Assembly: GCA_942490945.1 (NCBI GenBank)
Contig: CALNYZ010000018.1
Coordinates: 1 to 64,000, forward strand
DNA length: 64,000 nt
Direction: 5' to 3'
From: CALNYZ01 sp942490945
Lineage (GTDB): Bacteria; Pseudomonadota; Gammaproteobacteria; UBA6429; Thiohalophilaceae
In this document: piece by piece, positions 1-8,503 of the stretch
How positions within the stretch are numbered: position 1 is the first letter of the stretch
Layout of the letters: each line of letters starts with the position of its first letter
Translations under genes and position numbers: made by a program
Notes under the pieces: model-generated
What the model was told of the DNA's origin: nothing
Databases searched by the model: none
Seen by the model: only the letters and a program-made list of their open reading frames with translations

Positions 1-2
1 AC

Positions 3-638
3 AAAGACTTCCCGGCCCATGGTTTCGCCCGCACCACGAACTGGGAAATCCTCTGTATCGAATCACTGGAAGACGGTGCAACCCGTGTCACTTTCACCAC
101 CGAACCACGGGCAGAAACCGAGCCGATGTGGCCGCTAGCAACCAGTGTGCATTACCAGGTAACCATCGGCAAAAAACTGGAGATGGAGCTGGTCACCCAT
201 AACAACGGCCCTGAAGAGGTCGTTATCGGCCAGGCATTACACACCTATTTCAAGATTGGTGATGTCAGCAAGGTATTGCTGCACGGGCTGGACGATACCA
301 AGTACCTCGACAAACTCGAAGACTTCAATCAGAAACATCAGCATGGGCCGATATTCATCGACCAGGAAATCGATCGCATATACCTCGACACTGTCAGTGA
401 ATGTGTCATCGAAGACAGAGCAATGAAACGCAACATCATCATCAACAAATGCGGCAGCCACTCTACCGTGGTCTGGAACCCCTGGCAGGAAACGGCGGCA
501 AAGATGGGCGACCTCGGTAAAGACGGTTATAAGAAGATGCTCTGCGTCGAAAGCTGCAACGCTGCGGATGATGTCATCGAGATACCATCCGGCAAGACAC
601 ATCATCTCTGGGTGCAGTACCAGGTACACAAGCTGTAA
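3..638 (+). CDS. D-hexose-6-phosphate mutarotase (YeaD-like), 5' truncated
   Basis: The reading frame is open from the window edge, so the N-terminus is missing; about 211 residues are visible. The visible part begins with an HGFAR motif followed by beta-rich sequence typical of the galactose mutarotase-like fold of aldose epimerases, and carries the VVWNPW and CVESCN segments usual for glucose-6-phosphate 1-epimerase proteins. The family interconverts alpha and beta anomers of hexose-6-phosphates in the cytoplasm. An internal ATG at 126 is not the start because homologous sequence continues upstream. It is 44 bp before the CnoX gene on the same strand, so co-transcription is possible. Confidence 0.85.
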   Translation, partial: KDFPAHGFARTTNWEILCIESLEDGATRVTFTTEPRAETEPMWPLATSVHYQVTIGKKLEMELVTHNNGPEEVVIGQALHTYFKIGDVSKVLLHGLDDTKYLDKLEDFNQKHQHGPIFIDQEIDRIYLDTVSECVIEDRAMKRNIIINKCGSHSTVVWNPWQETAAKMGDLGKDGYKKMLCVESCNAADDVIEIPSGKTHHLWVQYQVHKL

Positions 639-682
639 CTCTATAGATCAATCAAAGATACATTCTCATAACGGTATAACAC

Positions 683-1555
683 ATGAGTAAACAAGCTTTT
701 ATCTTCGAAGTCAGTGATCGAAGTTTCGAAAAATATGTCATCGGTAATTCAGATAAAGCACCTGTCTTTGTCGCTTTCATCAGTGCCTGGTCAGAACCCT
801 GTATCCTGCTGACGGATATGTTTGCCGACCTGGCAAAAGAATTTGCCGAAGAGTTTGTTTTCGCGAAAGTAGATGTCGAAGAGAACAGCCAGCTCAAACA
901 GCAGTACCACGTTGAAAATGTACCGACAGTTAAGGTCTTCGTCGATGGCCTGGTGGTGGCGACAGAAGAAGGCAAACTGTCCGAGGAAGAAGCCCGCGCC
1001 TTGCTCAAGACTTTCGGTATCGTCAACAAGGCCGAAGAGAAACGTCTGCAGGCACGTGAGTTGCACATGCAGGGCGAAACCCAGGATGCCATCATGCTGC
1101 TGACCCTGGCGATACAGCAAGACCCATCAAATACCAGGGTCGCCATGGACATGGTGCAGATATTTATCGATATCGGTGAAATAGAGCAGGCGCGCAGCCT
1201 GTTCAACCGTTTACCTGAAAAAGATAAAAGCAGTGAGACCGGGCTCAGCCTGAGCGGGCAATTATGGATCATCGACGAAGCTGGAAAAACCGCAGGTCTG
1301 CAGGCCCTGAAAGAAGCTATATTAAAAGATCCGGATGATTACGATGCCCGCTTCGACGCCGCGATATGCGAGATCGCCGAGCATAACTATCAGCAGGCAC
1401 TCGACTACCTGTTCTACATACAGCAGAACAAAGCTGACTATAAAGAAGGCGCTGCAAGAGAGATGATCATCACCATCGTCAATACCATCGCGCCAAACAA
1501 TCCGGAGATGGCGCAGCAGTACCGGGCGCAGCTGGCAGGCATGCTGGCGGTTTAA
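683..1555 (+). CDS. cnoX: CnoX/YbbN-type thioredoxin-TPR co-chaperone
   Basis: 290 residues: a thioredoxin fold (residues about 10-110) followed by TPR-like helical repeats to the C-terminus, the architecture of CnoX (YbbN), a chaperone-holdase that works with DnaK and GroEL. The site that would be CxxC in thioredoxin reads WSEPC (residues 36-40), so the first cysteine is serine and only Cys40 remains. This fits CnoX proteins that lack oxidoreductase activity. The cis-proline region PTVKVF is present. Length is close to E. coli CnoX (284 aa). The assignment rests on domain order and the SxxC motif. Confidence 0.88.
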   Translation: MSKQAFIFEVSDRSFEKYVIGNSDKAPVFVAFISAWSEPCILLTDMFADLAKEFAEEFVFAKVDVEENSQLKQQYHVENVPTVKVFVDGLVVATEEGKLSEEEARALLKTFGIVNKAEEKRLQARELHMQGETQDAIMLLTLAIQQDPSNTRVAMDMVQIFIDIGEIEQARSLFNRLPEKDKSSETGLSLSGQLWIIDEAGKTAGLQALKEAILKDPDDYDARFDAAICEIAEHNYQQALDYLFYIQQNKADYKEGAAREMIITIVNTIAPNNPEMAQQYRAQLAGMLAV

Positions 1556-1588
1556 ATTCAAACAGGTAATGCTGAGATATTAAACCTG

Positions 1589-1610
1589 ATCGCGGATGAC
1601 CATCCGCGAT
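1589..1610 (+). terminator. Hairpin downstream of cnoX
   Basis: A perfect 9-bp inverted repeat (ATCGCGGAT / ATCCGCGAT) with a 4-nt loop lies 34 bp after the cnoX stop. It is not followed by a strong T run, so it may be a weak terminator or a 3'-end stabilising hairpin. Confidence 0.4.
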
Positions 1611-1654
1611 AACCGATATTTCGAAATCAGAAGGTATTCAGGCCAATTTATATA

Positions 1655-1798
1655 TCGTCATTGCGCAGCCGTATACAGCACGTCATTGCGAGTCGTTTTT
1701 TGGCGTGGCAATCTCTTTTAGACGACAGTAAAACCTGCATGAGATTACCACGCTCCGCTCGCAATGACGTATCCTGATCTCGATGTCGCAATGACATA
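1655..1798. repeat. CATTGCGAG palindromic repeat, copy 1
   Basis: The left arm starts at 1681 with CGTCATTGCGAG and the right arm ends at 1769 with CTCGCAATGACG. Inner arms (GGCGTGGCAATCTC and GAGATTACCACGC) extend the foldback. Partial extra half-copies flank it at 1656 and 1785. This is the first member of the family scattered through positions 1-17,000. Confidence 0.85.
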
Positions 1799-1852
1799 TG
1801 ATGATAAATAATACTAGCCTGTGAGTACCTGGCTAACTATTTCAGTAACAAA

Positions 1853-1883
1853 AGAGGGCAGTATCATTATGATACTGCCCTCT
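1853..1883 (-). terminator. Rho-independent terminator of the 1928-2254 gene
   Basis: Perfect 14-bp arms (AGAGGGCAGTATCA and its complement) around a 3-nt loop. Read on the minus strand the stem is followed by TTTTG, and it lies 45 bp beyond the stop codon of the minus-strand gene. Confidence 0.75.
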
Positions 1884-1927
1884 GTGTATTACCGCCTGTT
1901 AAGCAGTCAATAAACTAAAAGGTATTA

Positions 1928-2254
1928 CTACCTCTGTGAACTCATCGGTCCAGCGGCTTCTATATCAGCCATAGAGTTCATTTCTACACGCTCTTCCATC
2001 GCGGAGCCAACATCTGCGACATCGCCGCCCATCGCTGCGCCGGCATCACTATCTTGCGCTTCCATATTACTGCCGATATCGGTGGTATCACCACCCATGT
2101 CATCAAAAGTCATGTCGAGATGTACTTCAGAGATGTTCTCTTCGATCATCTCATAGACTTCCGGGTCCACGATATCCGCAGCCGGGTGATGTGCAAACGC
2201 ATTTGCGCTGACAGCCAGTAAGATCAATGAACCTAATTTAAATGTATTTTTCAT
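1928..2254 (-). CDS. Small acidic secreted protein, unknown function
   Basis: 108 residues starting with a clear Sec signal peptide (MKNTFKLGSLILLAVSANAFA, cleavage probably before HHPAAD). The mature part is strongly acidic and methionine-rich, with repeated Gly-Asp/Ala-Met segments such as DMGGDTTDIGSNMEA and AMGGDVADVGSAMEE, which look like an internal duplication of about 20 residues. I do not recognise a family. It has its own promoter upstream and its own terminator, so it is a single-gene unit, probably periplasmic or exported. The composition suggests cation binding, but this is inference. Confidence 0.75.
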   Translation of the reverse strand: MKNTFKLGSLILLAVSANAFAHHPAADIVDPEVYEMIEENISEVHLDMTFDDMGGDTTDIGSNMEAQDSDAGAAMGGDVADVGSAMEERVEMNSMADIEAAGPMSSQR

Positions 2255-2280
2255 GGAATAATCCTCTTCGTTTTATAAAG

Positions 2281-2333
2281 TGGGAAATAATCCCACACGT
2301 CATTATTATGCGTGGTATAATTTCCCACGTCAA
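2281..2333 (-). promoter_or_regulatory. Sigma70-like promoter with overlapping GTGGGA repeats
   Basis: On the minus strand, -35 TTGACG (2333-2328), a 17-bp spacer and -10 CATAAT (2310-2305) precede the 1928-2254 gene. The element GTGGGA/TCCCAC occurs three times (near 2280, 2291 and 2323). One pair can form a hairpin at the expected 5' end of the transcript; another overlaps the spacer. The arrangement looks like an operator or an RNA-stability hairpin. Confidence 0.6.
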
Positions 2334-2427
2334 GAGTGTTGTTAACAAAAAACAGTAAATCGAATGCTTATTGATTATTCAGAATTCGATAACCGTATGA
2401 AAAACTTTTAAAAATTATTGAACTGAA

Positions 2428-3711
2428 ATGAGCGAGCAAAGTTTTCAAAAACATCTGATCAACCTAATCATGCTGACAGTATTGTTCCTGCTGGTTACAT
2501 CAGATATATATGCCTCAGCTGAATCAGATTATGAGCAGGGCGTAGAAGCCTATAAAGCTGGTGATAACGGCATGGCTGTCATGTATTTTGAATCGGCCCG
2601 GAAGCAGGGCATGGATTCGGTAGCGCTGCAATATAACCTCGCCAGCAGTTACTACAGGGTGGGCCGCTACGAAGATGCTAAAAAGGTTTTCAAGCTGTTA
2701 GACGAGACAGAAGAAATGCGTGACATCGCACAATACCACCTCGGGCTTATCGCCATCAAAGAAAAGGATGGCAGCCAGGCACGCCGGCATTTCTCTACCG
2801 TGGTAAACACAGGCAAAGACAAAAAACTGATAAACCTGTCTGAAAAGCAGTTAGATGCCCTGAAACCGAGGGAAGACCGCTGGAAGAGCCATGTCTTTGC
2901 TAACGCGGGCTACGACGATAATATCAGCTCCGTGTCAGGCGACTCAGTACTCGACAGGGCCGATAGCTTTTACGAACTGTTCGCACTGACAGACCTGTTG
3001 ATATCGGGCAGGAGAGATGATGGCTGGACTGCAGAGGCCTCTTTATATGCTATCAGGTACAGCGATTACGATTCCAATGACCTTGATAGTCTTGCACTCG
3101 GTTTGAAAAGATCCATGAACTTTGCTGACTGGGATGCCAGTGCGCAGTTAAACTATTCGAAGAGAACCTATGGCGGTGAAGATTTCCAGAGGATAACCAA
3201 ACTGGATATCATCGGCCGCAAAACCTTCACCAGGAGAGATCAGCTCTACCTGCGATACCAGGCGGAAGATATACAGAGTGAGCAGGCTATCTACGATTAC
3301 CTGCAAGGCTGGCGACAGCGCGCCAGGGCAGAATATCGCCATTATTCAGCAAACGATATCAAACACATCTATTACGAGCTGGAGCTGAATGACAGGGGGC
3401 AGTTAGTAACTTCAACAGATAGTTATGATTACTCACCGACACGCCATACCCTCCGCGGTATCTACACCTATATACTCAAAAAACGCTGGTGGCTGACCGG
3501 CGACCTGGCCTACCAGCAGAGTGACTTTCCGGCATCGTCGACTATCGACCGCGATGATACACAATTGAAGCTGACGCTCTCGGCAGACTATCATTTTGAT
3601 CGGACATTCAAATTTACCAGTAAATATCAGTACATAGACAATGCATCAACGGTCGATCGATATAATTACGACAAGTCGATCATAAAGATCGGCTTGAGTA
3701 AATTATTCTGA
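2428..3711 (+). CDS. TPR plus outer-membrane beta-barrel protein
   Basis: 427 residues. Signal segment (residues about 10-32), then two to three TPR motifs (about 33-140, e.g. AVMYFESARKQG and ALQYNLASSYYRVGRYEDA), then a beta-barrel of alternating aromatic and polar strands to a C-terminal phenylalanine, the usual BAM-recognition ending. The plan resembles the surface lipoprotein assembly modifier (Slam)/DUF560 type, in which a periplasmic TPR domain precedes an outer-membrane barrel, though the barrel here (about 285 aa) has not been matched by alignment. Likely an outer-membrane export or assembly factor; the substrate is unknown. No adjacent surface-lipoprotein partner is obvious. Confidence 0.65.
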   Translation: MSEQSFQKHLINLIMLTVLFLLVTSDIYASAESDYEQGVEAYKAGDNGMAVMYFESARKQGMDSVALQYNLASSYYRVGRYEDAKKVFKLLDETEEMRDIAQYHLGLIAIKEKDGSQARRHFSTVVNTGKDKKLINLSEKQLDALKPREDRWKSHVFANAGYDDNISSVSGDSVLDRADSFYELFALTDLLISGRRDDGWTAEASLYAIRYSDYDSNDLDSLALGLKRSMNFADWDASAQLNYSKRTYGGEDFQRITKLDIIGRKTFTRRDQLYLRYQAEDIQSEQAIYDYLQGWRQRARAEYRHYSANDIKHIYYELELNDRGQLVTSTDSYDYSPTRHTLRGIYTYILKKRWWLTGDLAYQQSDFPASSTIDRDDTQLKLTLSADYHFDRTFKFTSKYQYIDNASTVDRYNYDKSIIKIGLSKLF

Positions 3712-3754
3712 TAATTTTATTACGAAGCAGAAAACATCGCGCATTTCGATGCGA

Positions 3755-4222
3755 GATAAACGACGTTGTTGCGAAGTCGTATACAGCACGTCATTGCGAG
3801 CCGTTTTTTGGCGTGGCAATCCCGTATTGGCAACCGTGTCGTCTTTGTGAGATTATAAATTACGTCCTGTAATTTACTTTTCAAGCCGCACGTTGTGCGT
3901 TCAATTATGTTCCATACATAATTAGTGCTTCGTTCCTCGCAATGACGGTGTTAGGTTTTAAATTGAGGAGTCATTGCGAAGCCTTATACAGCTAGTCATT
4001 GCGAGCCGTTTTTTGGCGTGGCAATCCTGTATCAGCAACCGTATCGTCTGGTGAATTCCAAGGAGATTGCTTCGTTCCTCGCAATGACGGTTTTAGGTTT
4101 TAAATTGAGGAGTCATTGCGAAGCCTTATACAGCTCGTCATTGCGAGCCGTTTTTTGGCGTGGCAATCCCGTATTGGCAACCGTGTCGTCTTTGTGAGAT
4201 TGCTTCGTTCCTCGCAATGACG
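3755..4222. repeat. Cluster of CATTGCGAG palindromes, including two tandem ~140-bp units
   Basis: Three successive foldbacks fill most of the gap between genes. The segments at 3951-4090 and 4091-4230 are near-identical tandem copies, each running from a TTTTAAATTGAGGAGTCATT start through GAGCCGTTTTTTGGCGTGG to CTCGCAATGACGG. The first foldback (3763-3952) is interrupted by a nested insert at 3855-3926. No open reading frame of note lies in this interval. Confidence 0.85.
3855..3926 (-). repeat. Nested hairpin insert A inside a palindromic repeat
   Basis: Compared with the intact tandem copy at 4195-4205, 72 extra bases separate GAGATT from GCTTCG. On the minus strand the insert begins ACTAATTATG and ends with TAATCTC. 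It folds into an outer hairpin AATTATGT-ATGGA-ACATAATT (3923-3903), a middle hairpin CGCAC-AAC-GTGCG, and a third AAATTAC-AGGAC-GTAATTT (3875-3857). Confidence 0.7.
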
Positions 4223-4250
4223 GAAATATCTTGCTCGCTACAGCACATAA

Positions 4251-4276
4251 AAAAACCGGGTTATAACCCGGTTTTT
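4251..4276. terminator. Bidirectional terminator
   Basis: Arms AAAAACCGGGTTA / TAACCCGGTTTTT form a perfect 13-bp palindrome just 6 bp downstream of the minus-strand gene 4282-4509. The T run is present on both strands. Confidence 0.8.
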
Positions 4277-4281
4277 CTGCC

Positions 4282-4509
4282 TTATGAAGCCTTAGCCAGT
4301 TCAACTTCCTGGCCCCGACTGAAGGTATAATCACTGCCATTTCGAGTCGCGCTAATGTTGCTGCGTTCGAAGTACAGCGTCTCACCGTCCGCGATGTCAC
4401 GGGGTTCGCCGGCAACGGCGATACGGCCTTCAGTGACAACATCGCAATGATAGGTACCCAGCTTGTCGTGTTTGGCAGGGGTTAAAGTAATAGATTCATT
4501 TGATGACAT
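4282..4509 (-). CDS. Small hypothetical protein (75 aa)
   Basis: The start at 4509 (MSSNESITLTPAKHDK) is preferred over an in-frame upstream ATG because GAGGTGAG lies about 6 nt upstream of it on the minus strand. The product is a soluble 75-residue protein of beta-rich character (GTYHCDVV, GRIAVAG, DGETLYFERSNI) with one cysteine and no signal peptide or membrane segment. I do not recognise the family. A terminator follows directly. Confidence 0.65.
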   Translation of the reverse strand: MSSNESITLTPAKHDKLGTYHCDVVTEGRIAVAGEPRDIADGETLYFERSNISATRNGSDYTFSRGQEVELAKAS

Positions 4510-4726
4510 AATTCTCACCTCAAAATATATTTTTGGTTTAAACAGGATCAACAGGTAGCACGCAACAATCCGCCACGGTACCTGTTAATATTTTTTGATA
4601 GGGATCAAAAAATAGATTTCAAGGGTTTAATTACTGCAAAATGTAACTACTTATCTACAGATGATTATGGTCACATTTTACCTGTCATGTTAAGTTCGGA
4701 TTCTTTTTTGACCCCGGTTTGAATAC

Positions 4727-5797
4727 ATGACGCTGTTATTCGTTTACCTCGCTATCGCTATCGGTATCTCTTTTCTATGCTCCGTGCTGGAAGCGGTACT
4801 GTTATCCATCACGCCATCTTATGTCGAACAGGTCGGCACGACCAATCCGCGCTCAGGGGCAATACTGGCGAGATCGAAAGAAAAGCTCGACCAGTCACTC
4901 TCCAGTATATTGATACTCAATACCTTTGCCCACACCATGGGCGCTGCCGGTGTCGGTTCCCAGGCGGTGCGGGTTTTCGGTGAAAAATGGGAAACCCTGA
5001 TCGCGGTACTGCTGACCCTCGCCATCCTGTATTTCTCCGAGATCATCCCGAAAACGCTAGGCGCCACTTTCTGGCGAACACTGGCCGTGCCTGCGGTATA
5101 CGTCATCTCCTGGTTAGTGAAACTGGTATATCCGCTGGTCTGGCTGTCGACACGTATAACCAGGCTGTTCAGCAGGAACATGGAGAGCGAGATCACGCGA
5201 GAAGAGATCATCGCACTGGCATCACTGGGGCATAAAGACGGCACCCTGTTCACCCAGGAGAACCAGTACCTCTCCAACCTGCTGGGACTACGCGAGATCC
5301 AAACCGAGCAGGTGCTGACGCCACGCAGCGTGGTGCACATGCTGGATGAAAATATGACGGTGAGCGAAGCGCTGAACCATCCGCAGACCGCTCAGTTCAC
5401 CCGTATACCGATCTATGCCGAAGACAGTAATAACATCACTGGCAAGGTGTTAAAGCTTGACCTGTTCGAAGCTGAACGTAGCGGAAATGGTTCAGACCCG
5501 ATCAGCAAATACATCAAGAAAATAGTCCGGGTCTCTGAGAAGCTACCGGTACAACAGCTGCTGGACATGTTCATCAAACACCACATGCACCTGTTCCTGG
5601 TCGAGGACGAATTCGGTCAGACCTCCGGAGTAGTGACGCTGGAAGATGCCATCGAGACCTTGCTGGGCCGTGAGATCGTCGATGAGAGTGATGTCGTCGA
5701 AGATATGCAGGAACTGGCCAGGGGAAAATACCGCGAACGCCTGCGACAGGATAAGCAAAAACAGGAAACAGAAAATACAGATGAAATAAAACAATAA
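4727..5797 (+). CDS. CNNM/CorC-type DUF21-CBS membrane protein
   Basis: 356 residues. An N-terminal DUF21 transmembrane domain (about residues 1-150) contains the conserved SEIIPKTLGA segment of the CNNM/CorB family. It is followed by a CBS-domain pair (about 195-320: LTPRSVVHMLDENMTV and SGVVTLEDAIETLLG) and a short charged tail. CNNM-type proteins transport or regulate Mg2+ and other divalent cations at the inner membrane, and the CBS pair usually binds adenine nucleotides. There is no C-terminal CorC_HlyC domain, so it is the short form. It is monocistronic and followed by a perfect palindrome at 5881. Confidence 0.85.
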   Translation: MTLLFVYLAIAIGISFLCSVLEAVLLSITPSYVEQVGTTNPRSGAILARSKEKLDQSLSSILILNTFAHTMGAAGVGSQAVRVFGEKWETLIAVLLTLAILYFSEIIPKTLGATFWRTLAVPAVYVISWLVKLVYPLVWLSTRITRLFSRNMESEITREEIIALASLGHKDGTLFTQENQYLSNLLGLREIQTEQVLTPRSVVHMLDENMTVSEALNHPQTAQFTRIPIYAEDSNNITGKVLKLDLFEAERSGNGSDPISKYIKKIVRVSEKLPVQQLLDMFIKHHMHLFLVEDEFGQTSGVVTLEDAIETLLGREIVDESDVVEDMQELARGKYRERLRQDKQKQETENTDEIKQ

Positions 5798-5880
5798 AAA
5801 CAATAAGATATAATATATATGTGATAATTTACATAAAGTATGATCGCAGGGATTATGCCATCATCTGCTTCAAGAAAAAA

Positions 5881-5922
5881 CGTCATTGCGATCCCTACAT
5901 GGATGTAGGGATCGCAATGACG
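5881..5922 (+). repeat. Perfect 42-bp palindrome with ATGGAT tip
   Basis: Arms CGTCATTGCGATCCCTACAT and its exact complement surround a GG centre, with no mismatch over 20 bp. As RNA on the plus strand the tip reads ACAUGGAUGU, an A(N)GGA motif in a hairpin loop. It lies 84 bp after the DUF21-CBS gene, probably in its 3' untranslated region. Confidence 0.85.
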
Positions 5923-6007
5923 GTTAGTTTCATACTCTGTCATGTTCAGTCGTTTCCGCTGTAGAATAAGTAACGCTACTGCTCAATAATCCACTGGGAC
6001 ACCTCAC

Positions 6008-6532
6008 ATGAATACAACCAATCGACTGCCACGTTTCCTGCTCATCGCCGGGTATATCGCGATGCTGATTGGTGCCATCGATCCCATGGAAGGCTCGCTG
6101 CTAATCCTGCCCGGCAGCGCCCTGGTCGCACTGGGCACCTTCCTCGGCAATCAGCATAGAGGGATTATCATCTACCGCTTGTGGAGCTTTTTCCTGATCA
6201 TTATCGGGGTAGCGGCATTATTGGTGACCACCATGCTAGGAGGGATTGGCGGTGATACGGCGTACTCGATGTGGTGGGCATTATTCTACCTGCCGTACCC
6301 GATCGGCTGGTCGATGGGTATCTGGGGTCCGGACTCACCGCGTTGGGTGCTGTGGTCTGGCATCGTCGTGGGGATATGGTACATAGTGATGATGTTTTTG
6401 GTGATCAAGATGTCACATCGCTGGACAGAGAGCTTGCTGGAAGGTGTGATTGTTGGCGGTTTAATCGCTGCTATCGGTGTACTGACCATCGCTGGCTGCA
6501 TCTTCCGTCTGAGAAAGACAAAGGCCGCATGA
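6008..6532 (+). CDS. Integral membrane protein, unknown
   Basis: 174 residues with about five hydrophobic helices (residues 8-24, 28-45, 55-75, 108-130, 145-165). It is rich in Gly, Ile and Trp, with a WWALFYLPYPIGWSMGIWGPDSPRW loop region between helices. No catalytic motif is visible and I do not recognise the family. It stands alone between two palindromic repeats. Confidence 0.65.
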   Translation: MNTTNRLPRFLLIAGYIAMLIGAIDPMEGSLLILPGSALVALGTFLGNQHRGIIIYRLWSFFLIIIGVAALLVTTMLGGIGGDTAYSMWWALFYLPYPIGWSMGIWGPDSPRWVLWSGIVVGIWYIVMMFLVIKMSHRWTESLLEGVIVGGLIAAIGVLTIAGCIFRLRKTKAA

Positions 6533-6579
6533 TAAAGCATGACTATAGGGGTGCTCGTCATCGTGATCCCTTATACATA

Positions 6580-6670
6580 CACGTCATTGCGAGCTGTTTT
6601 CTGGTGCGGCAATCTCATGCAGGCACCACAGTCGTCTAAAAGAGATTGCCGCGCTTCGCTCGCAATGACG
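6580..6670. repeat. CATTGCGAG palindromic repeat
   Basis: CGTCATTGCGAGCTGTTTTC starts the left arm. The right arm is GAGATTGCCGCGCTTCGCTC followed by GCAATGACG. This is a complete copy without an insert. Confidence 0.85.
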
Positions 6671-6704
6671 GATATATAAGGGATCGCAATGACTGGAGTT
6701 GAGC

Positions 6705-8039
6705 TTAGTCCTTACCAGCCTCACGCACGTTATCATCTTCCGCTTCCGCTGCTAATTCCTCCGCATGTAGCTCTATGGCCTCACGCTCATGTTGCACCTT
6801 CAACATCGCAGTGAATGCTGATACATCTCCGATCAGCGCCCGCGCGGCGATCTCGCCCGATACCACCGCGATCATCCCCGGCAGGATGATATTCATATTA
6901 CCGGTGAGCTCGATCAACGCCACCAGTGCCGCCAGCGGTGCACGCAGGATAGCGCCCATCATCGCGACCATGCCGATCATCGCGTAGAAGCCGGCAGAAC
7001 CGACATAACTGGGGAACCACTCGAAAAACTGCAGTTCGATAAACCCGCCGAGCGCGCCGCCCATCACCAGTGACGGGCCGATAAGACCACCGGGCAGGCG
7101 CACACCGACAGAAACCGCGGTGGCTATCAGTTTGGCAAACACTAATAACAGCAGTGTCTGCAGCCCCAGTTCGTTCTGAAAGATCCGGCTCAGGGCATCG
7201 TAACTCAGGCCCATGATCTCCGGAGCCCATTGCGCCAGCACACCGGTAACCGCACCGGCGGTAACAAAGCCATAGAGCGGACGCCATTCGATAGTCTTGT
7301 GTGCGGTGGTCTGCACCGCGTAGATAAACGCTGCCGCCAGCAGGCCGATGACAACGCCCATCAACAGCATCACCGGCAGTTCCGCCAGCGAACCGATGGA
7401 TAGCGCCGGCACATCAAACGCCGGGCTCTGGCCATAGACCAGTCGGCCGATGATGGCACCCACCACCGAGGCGACGATCACCGGCACGATATTATTGATG
7501 GCATAGCGCACCCGCAGCACCTCGATAACGAAGATCACGCCGGCAAGCGGGGTATTGAATGCCGCCGCGATCGCCGCCGCACCACCGGCGGCCGCCAGCA
7601 GGTAACTGTCATCTTCACTGAGTTTTATCCGCCAGCGAAGCAGGGATGCAGTAGCCGCACCCAGGTGCACGCCGGGGCCCTCACGGTCCACCGAGTTACC
7701 GGAAACGATCGCGATCAAGCCGCCAAAAAACTGCACGATGGCATTACTAAAAGGCAGCCGCTGCTTGCGAAAGCGCAGGTAATCCAGCAGATGCACGATA
7801 CCGACAGCACGCCGCTCGGCAGGCAGGCGCTCGAAGATAAGCCCGAGGATCAGCGCCCCGGCCACCGGCAGCAGAAAGCGCAGCCAGCCGGGCAGCGCCT
7901 CATAATTTCCCACCTGTCCGTCAGGCAGCAGCCAGTTCTGGCTCAACTCGATAGAAAAGCGGAACAGCGTCACCAGCACACCCGCCATCAGGCCGGTGAG
8001 GGCACCGAGCAGTGAAATTCGAAGAAGTAATTTATCCAA
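6705..8039 (-). CDS. ClC-family chloride channel/transporter
   Basis: 444 residues with about ten or more hydrophobic helices. The filter-region segment DREGPGVHLGA (the GREGP motif, gating glutamate retained) is present, as are AAFNTPLAGVIFVIEVL and GGLIGPSLVMGGALGG, both characteristic of ClC proteins. The first filter motif, normally GSGIP, is not recognisable; the equivalent region reads AVGIVHLLDYL. This is a known variation in some bacterial subfamilies and may change anion selectivity. There is no CBS domain; the C-terminus is a short charged tail. It would move chloride or another anion across the inner membrane. Confidence 0.88.
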   Translation of the reverse strand: MDKLLLRISLLGALTGLMAGVLVTLFRFSIELSQNWLLPDGQVGNYEALPGWLRFLLPVAGALILGLIFERLPAERRAVGIVHLLDYLRFRKQRLPFSNAIVQFFGGLIAIVSGNSVDREGPGVHLGAATASLLRWRIKLSEDDSYLLAAAGGAAAIAAAFNTPLAGVIFVIEVLRVRYAINNIVPVIVASVVGAIIGRLVYGQSPAFDVPALSIGSLAELPVMLLMGVVIGLLAAAFIYAVQTTAHKTIEWRPLYGFVTAGAVTGVLAQWAPEIMGLSYDALSRIFQNELGLQTLLLLVFAKLIATAVSVGVRLPGGLIGPSLVMGGALGGFIELQFFEWFPSYVGSAGFYAMIGMVAMMGAILRAPLAALVALIELTGNMNIILPGMIAVVSGEIAARALIGDVSAFTAMLKVQHEREAIELHAEELAAEAEDDNVREAGKD

Positions 8040-8136
8040 GACTTGAAGCTCTAAAATTATTGCTGGCAGTCTACCATCGAAAGCGACAGGCCTGAATGCG
8101 GCTTTCTATATTTAGTGATCCTGCTAATAAAATAAA

Positions 8137-8340
8137 CGTCATTGCGAGATCATCTACATACACGTCATTGCGAGCGAAGTGCGGCACTAATATACCTGGG
8201 TCATTGAGCGCACGCAGTGAAGCGAAATTACATGGATGTAATTTATAATCTCTTTTAGACGACTGTGTAGCCTGCATGAGATTGCCACGCCAAAAAAAAC
8301 GGCTCGCAATGACGTGTTATATAACGGCTCGCAATGACGG
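8137..8340. repeat. Palindromic repeat with nested insert B
   Basis: The CATTGCGAG foldback (8162-8315) is interrupted after GCGGCA by about 61 bp (8187-8247) beginning CTAATATACC and ending ATTTATA. The insert contains the perfect hairpin AAATTACAT-GG-ATGTAATTT (8225-8244). Extra half-repeats flank the copy on both sides. Confidence 0.8.
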
Positions 8341-8503
8341 TGTTATATTTTAGGGATTAGTAGCATTACGACTTGCTCGCAATGACAATCCCAATACACA
8401 TCAAACTTGACCAGCCGCATGTCTATACACAAGATTATTCGCTAGAATAACTGCCAATCAGTTTTGCCTCATTAAATTTCTAAAATAATACAAGGAACCC
8501 GAT

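Noticed and set aside
3951..4230. Possible CRISPR-like array of regular repeats
   Set aside because: Only two tandem ~140-bp units, each an imperfect palindrome with conserved, not unique, intervening sequence; no cas genes.
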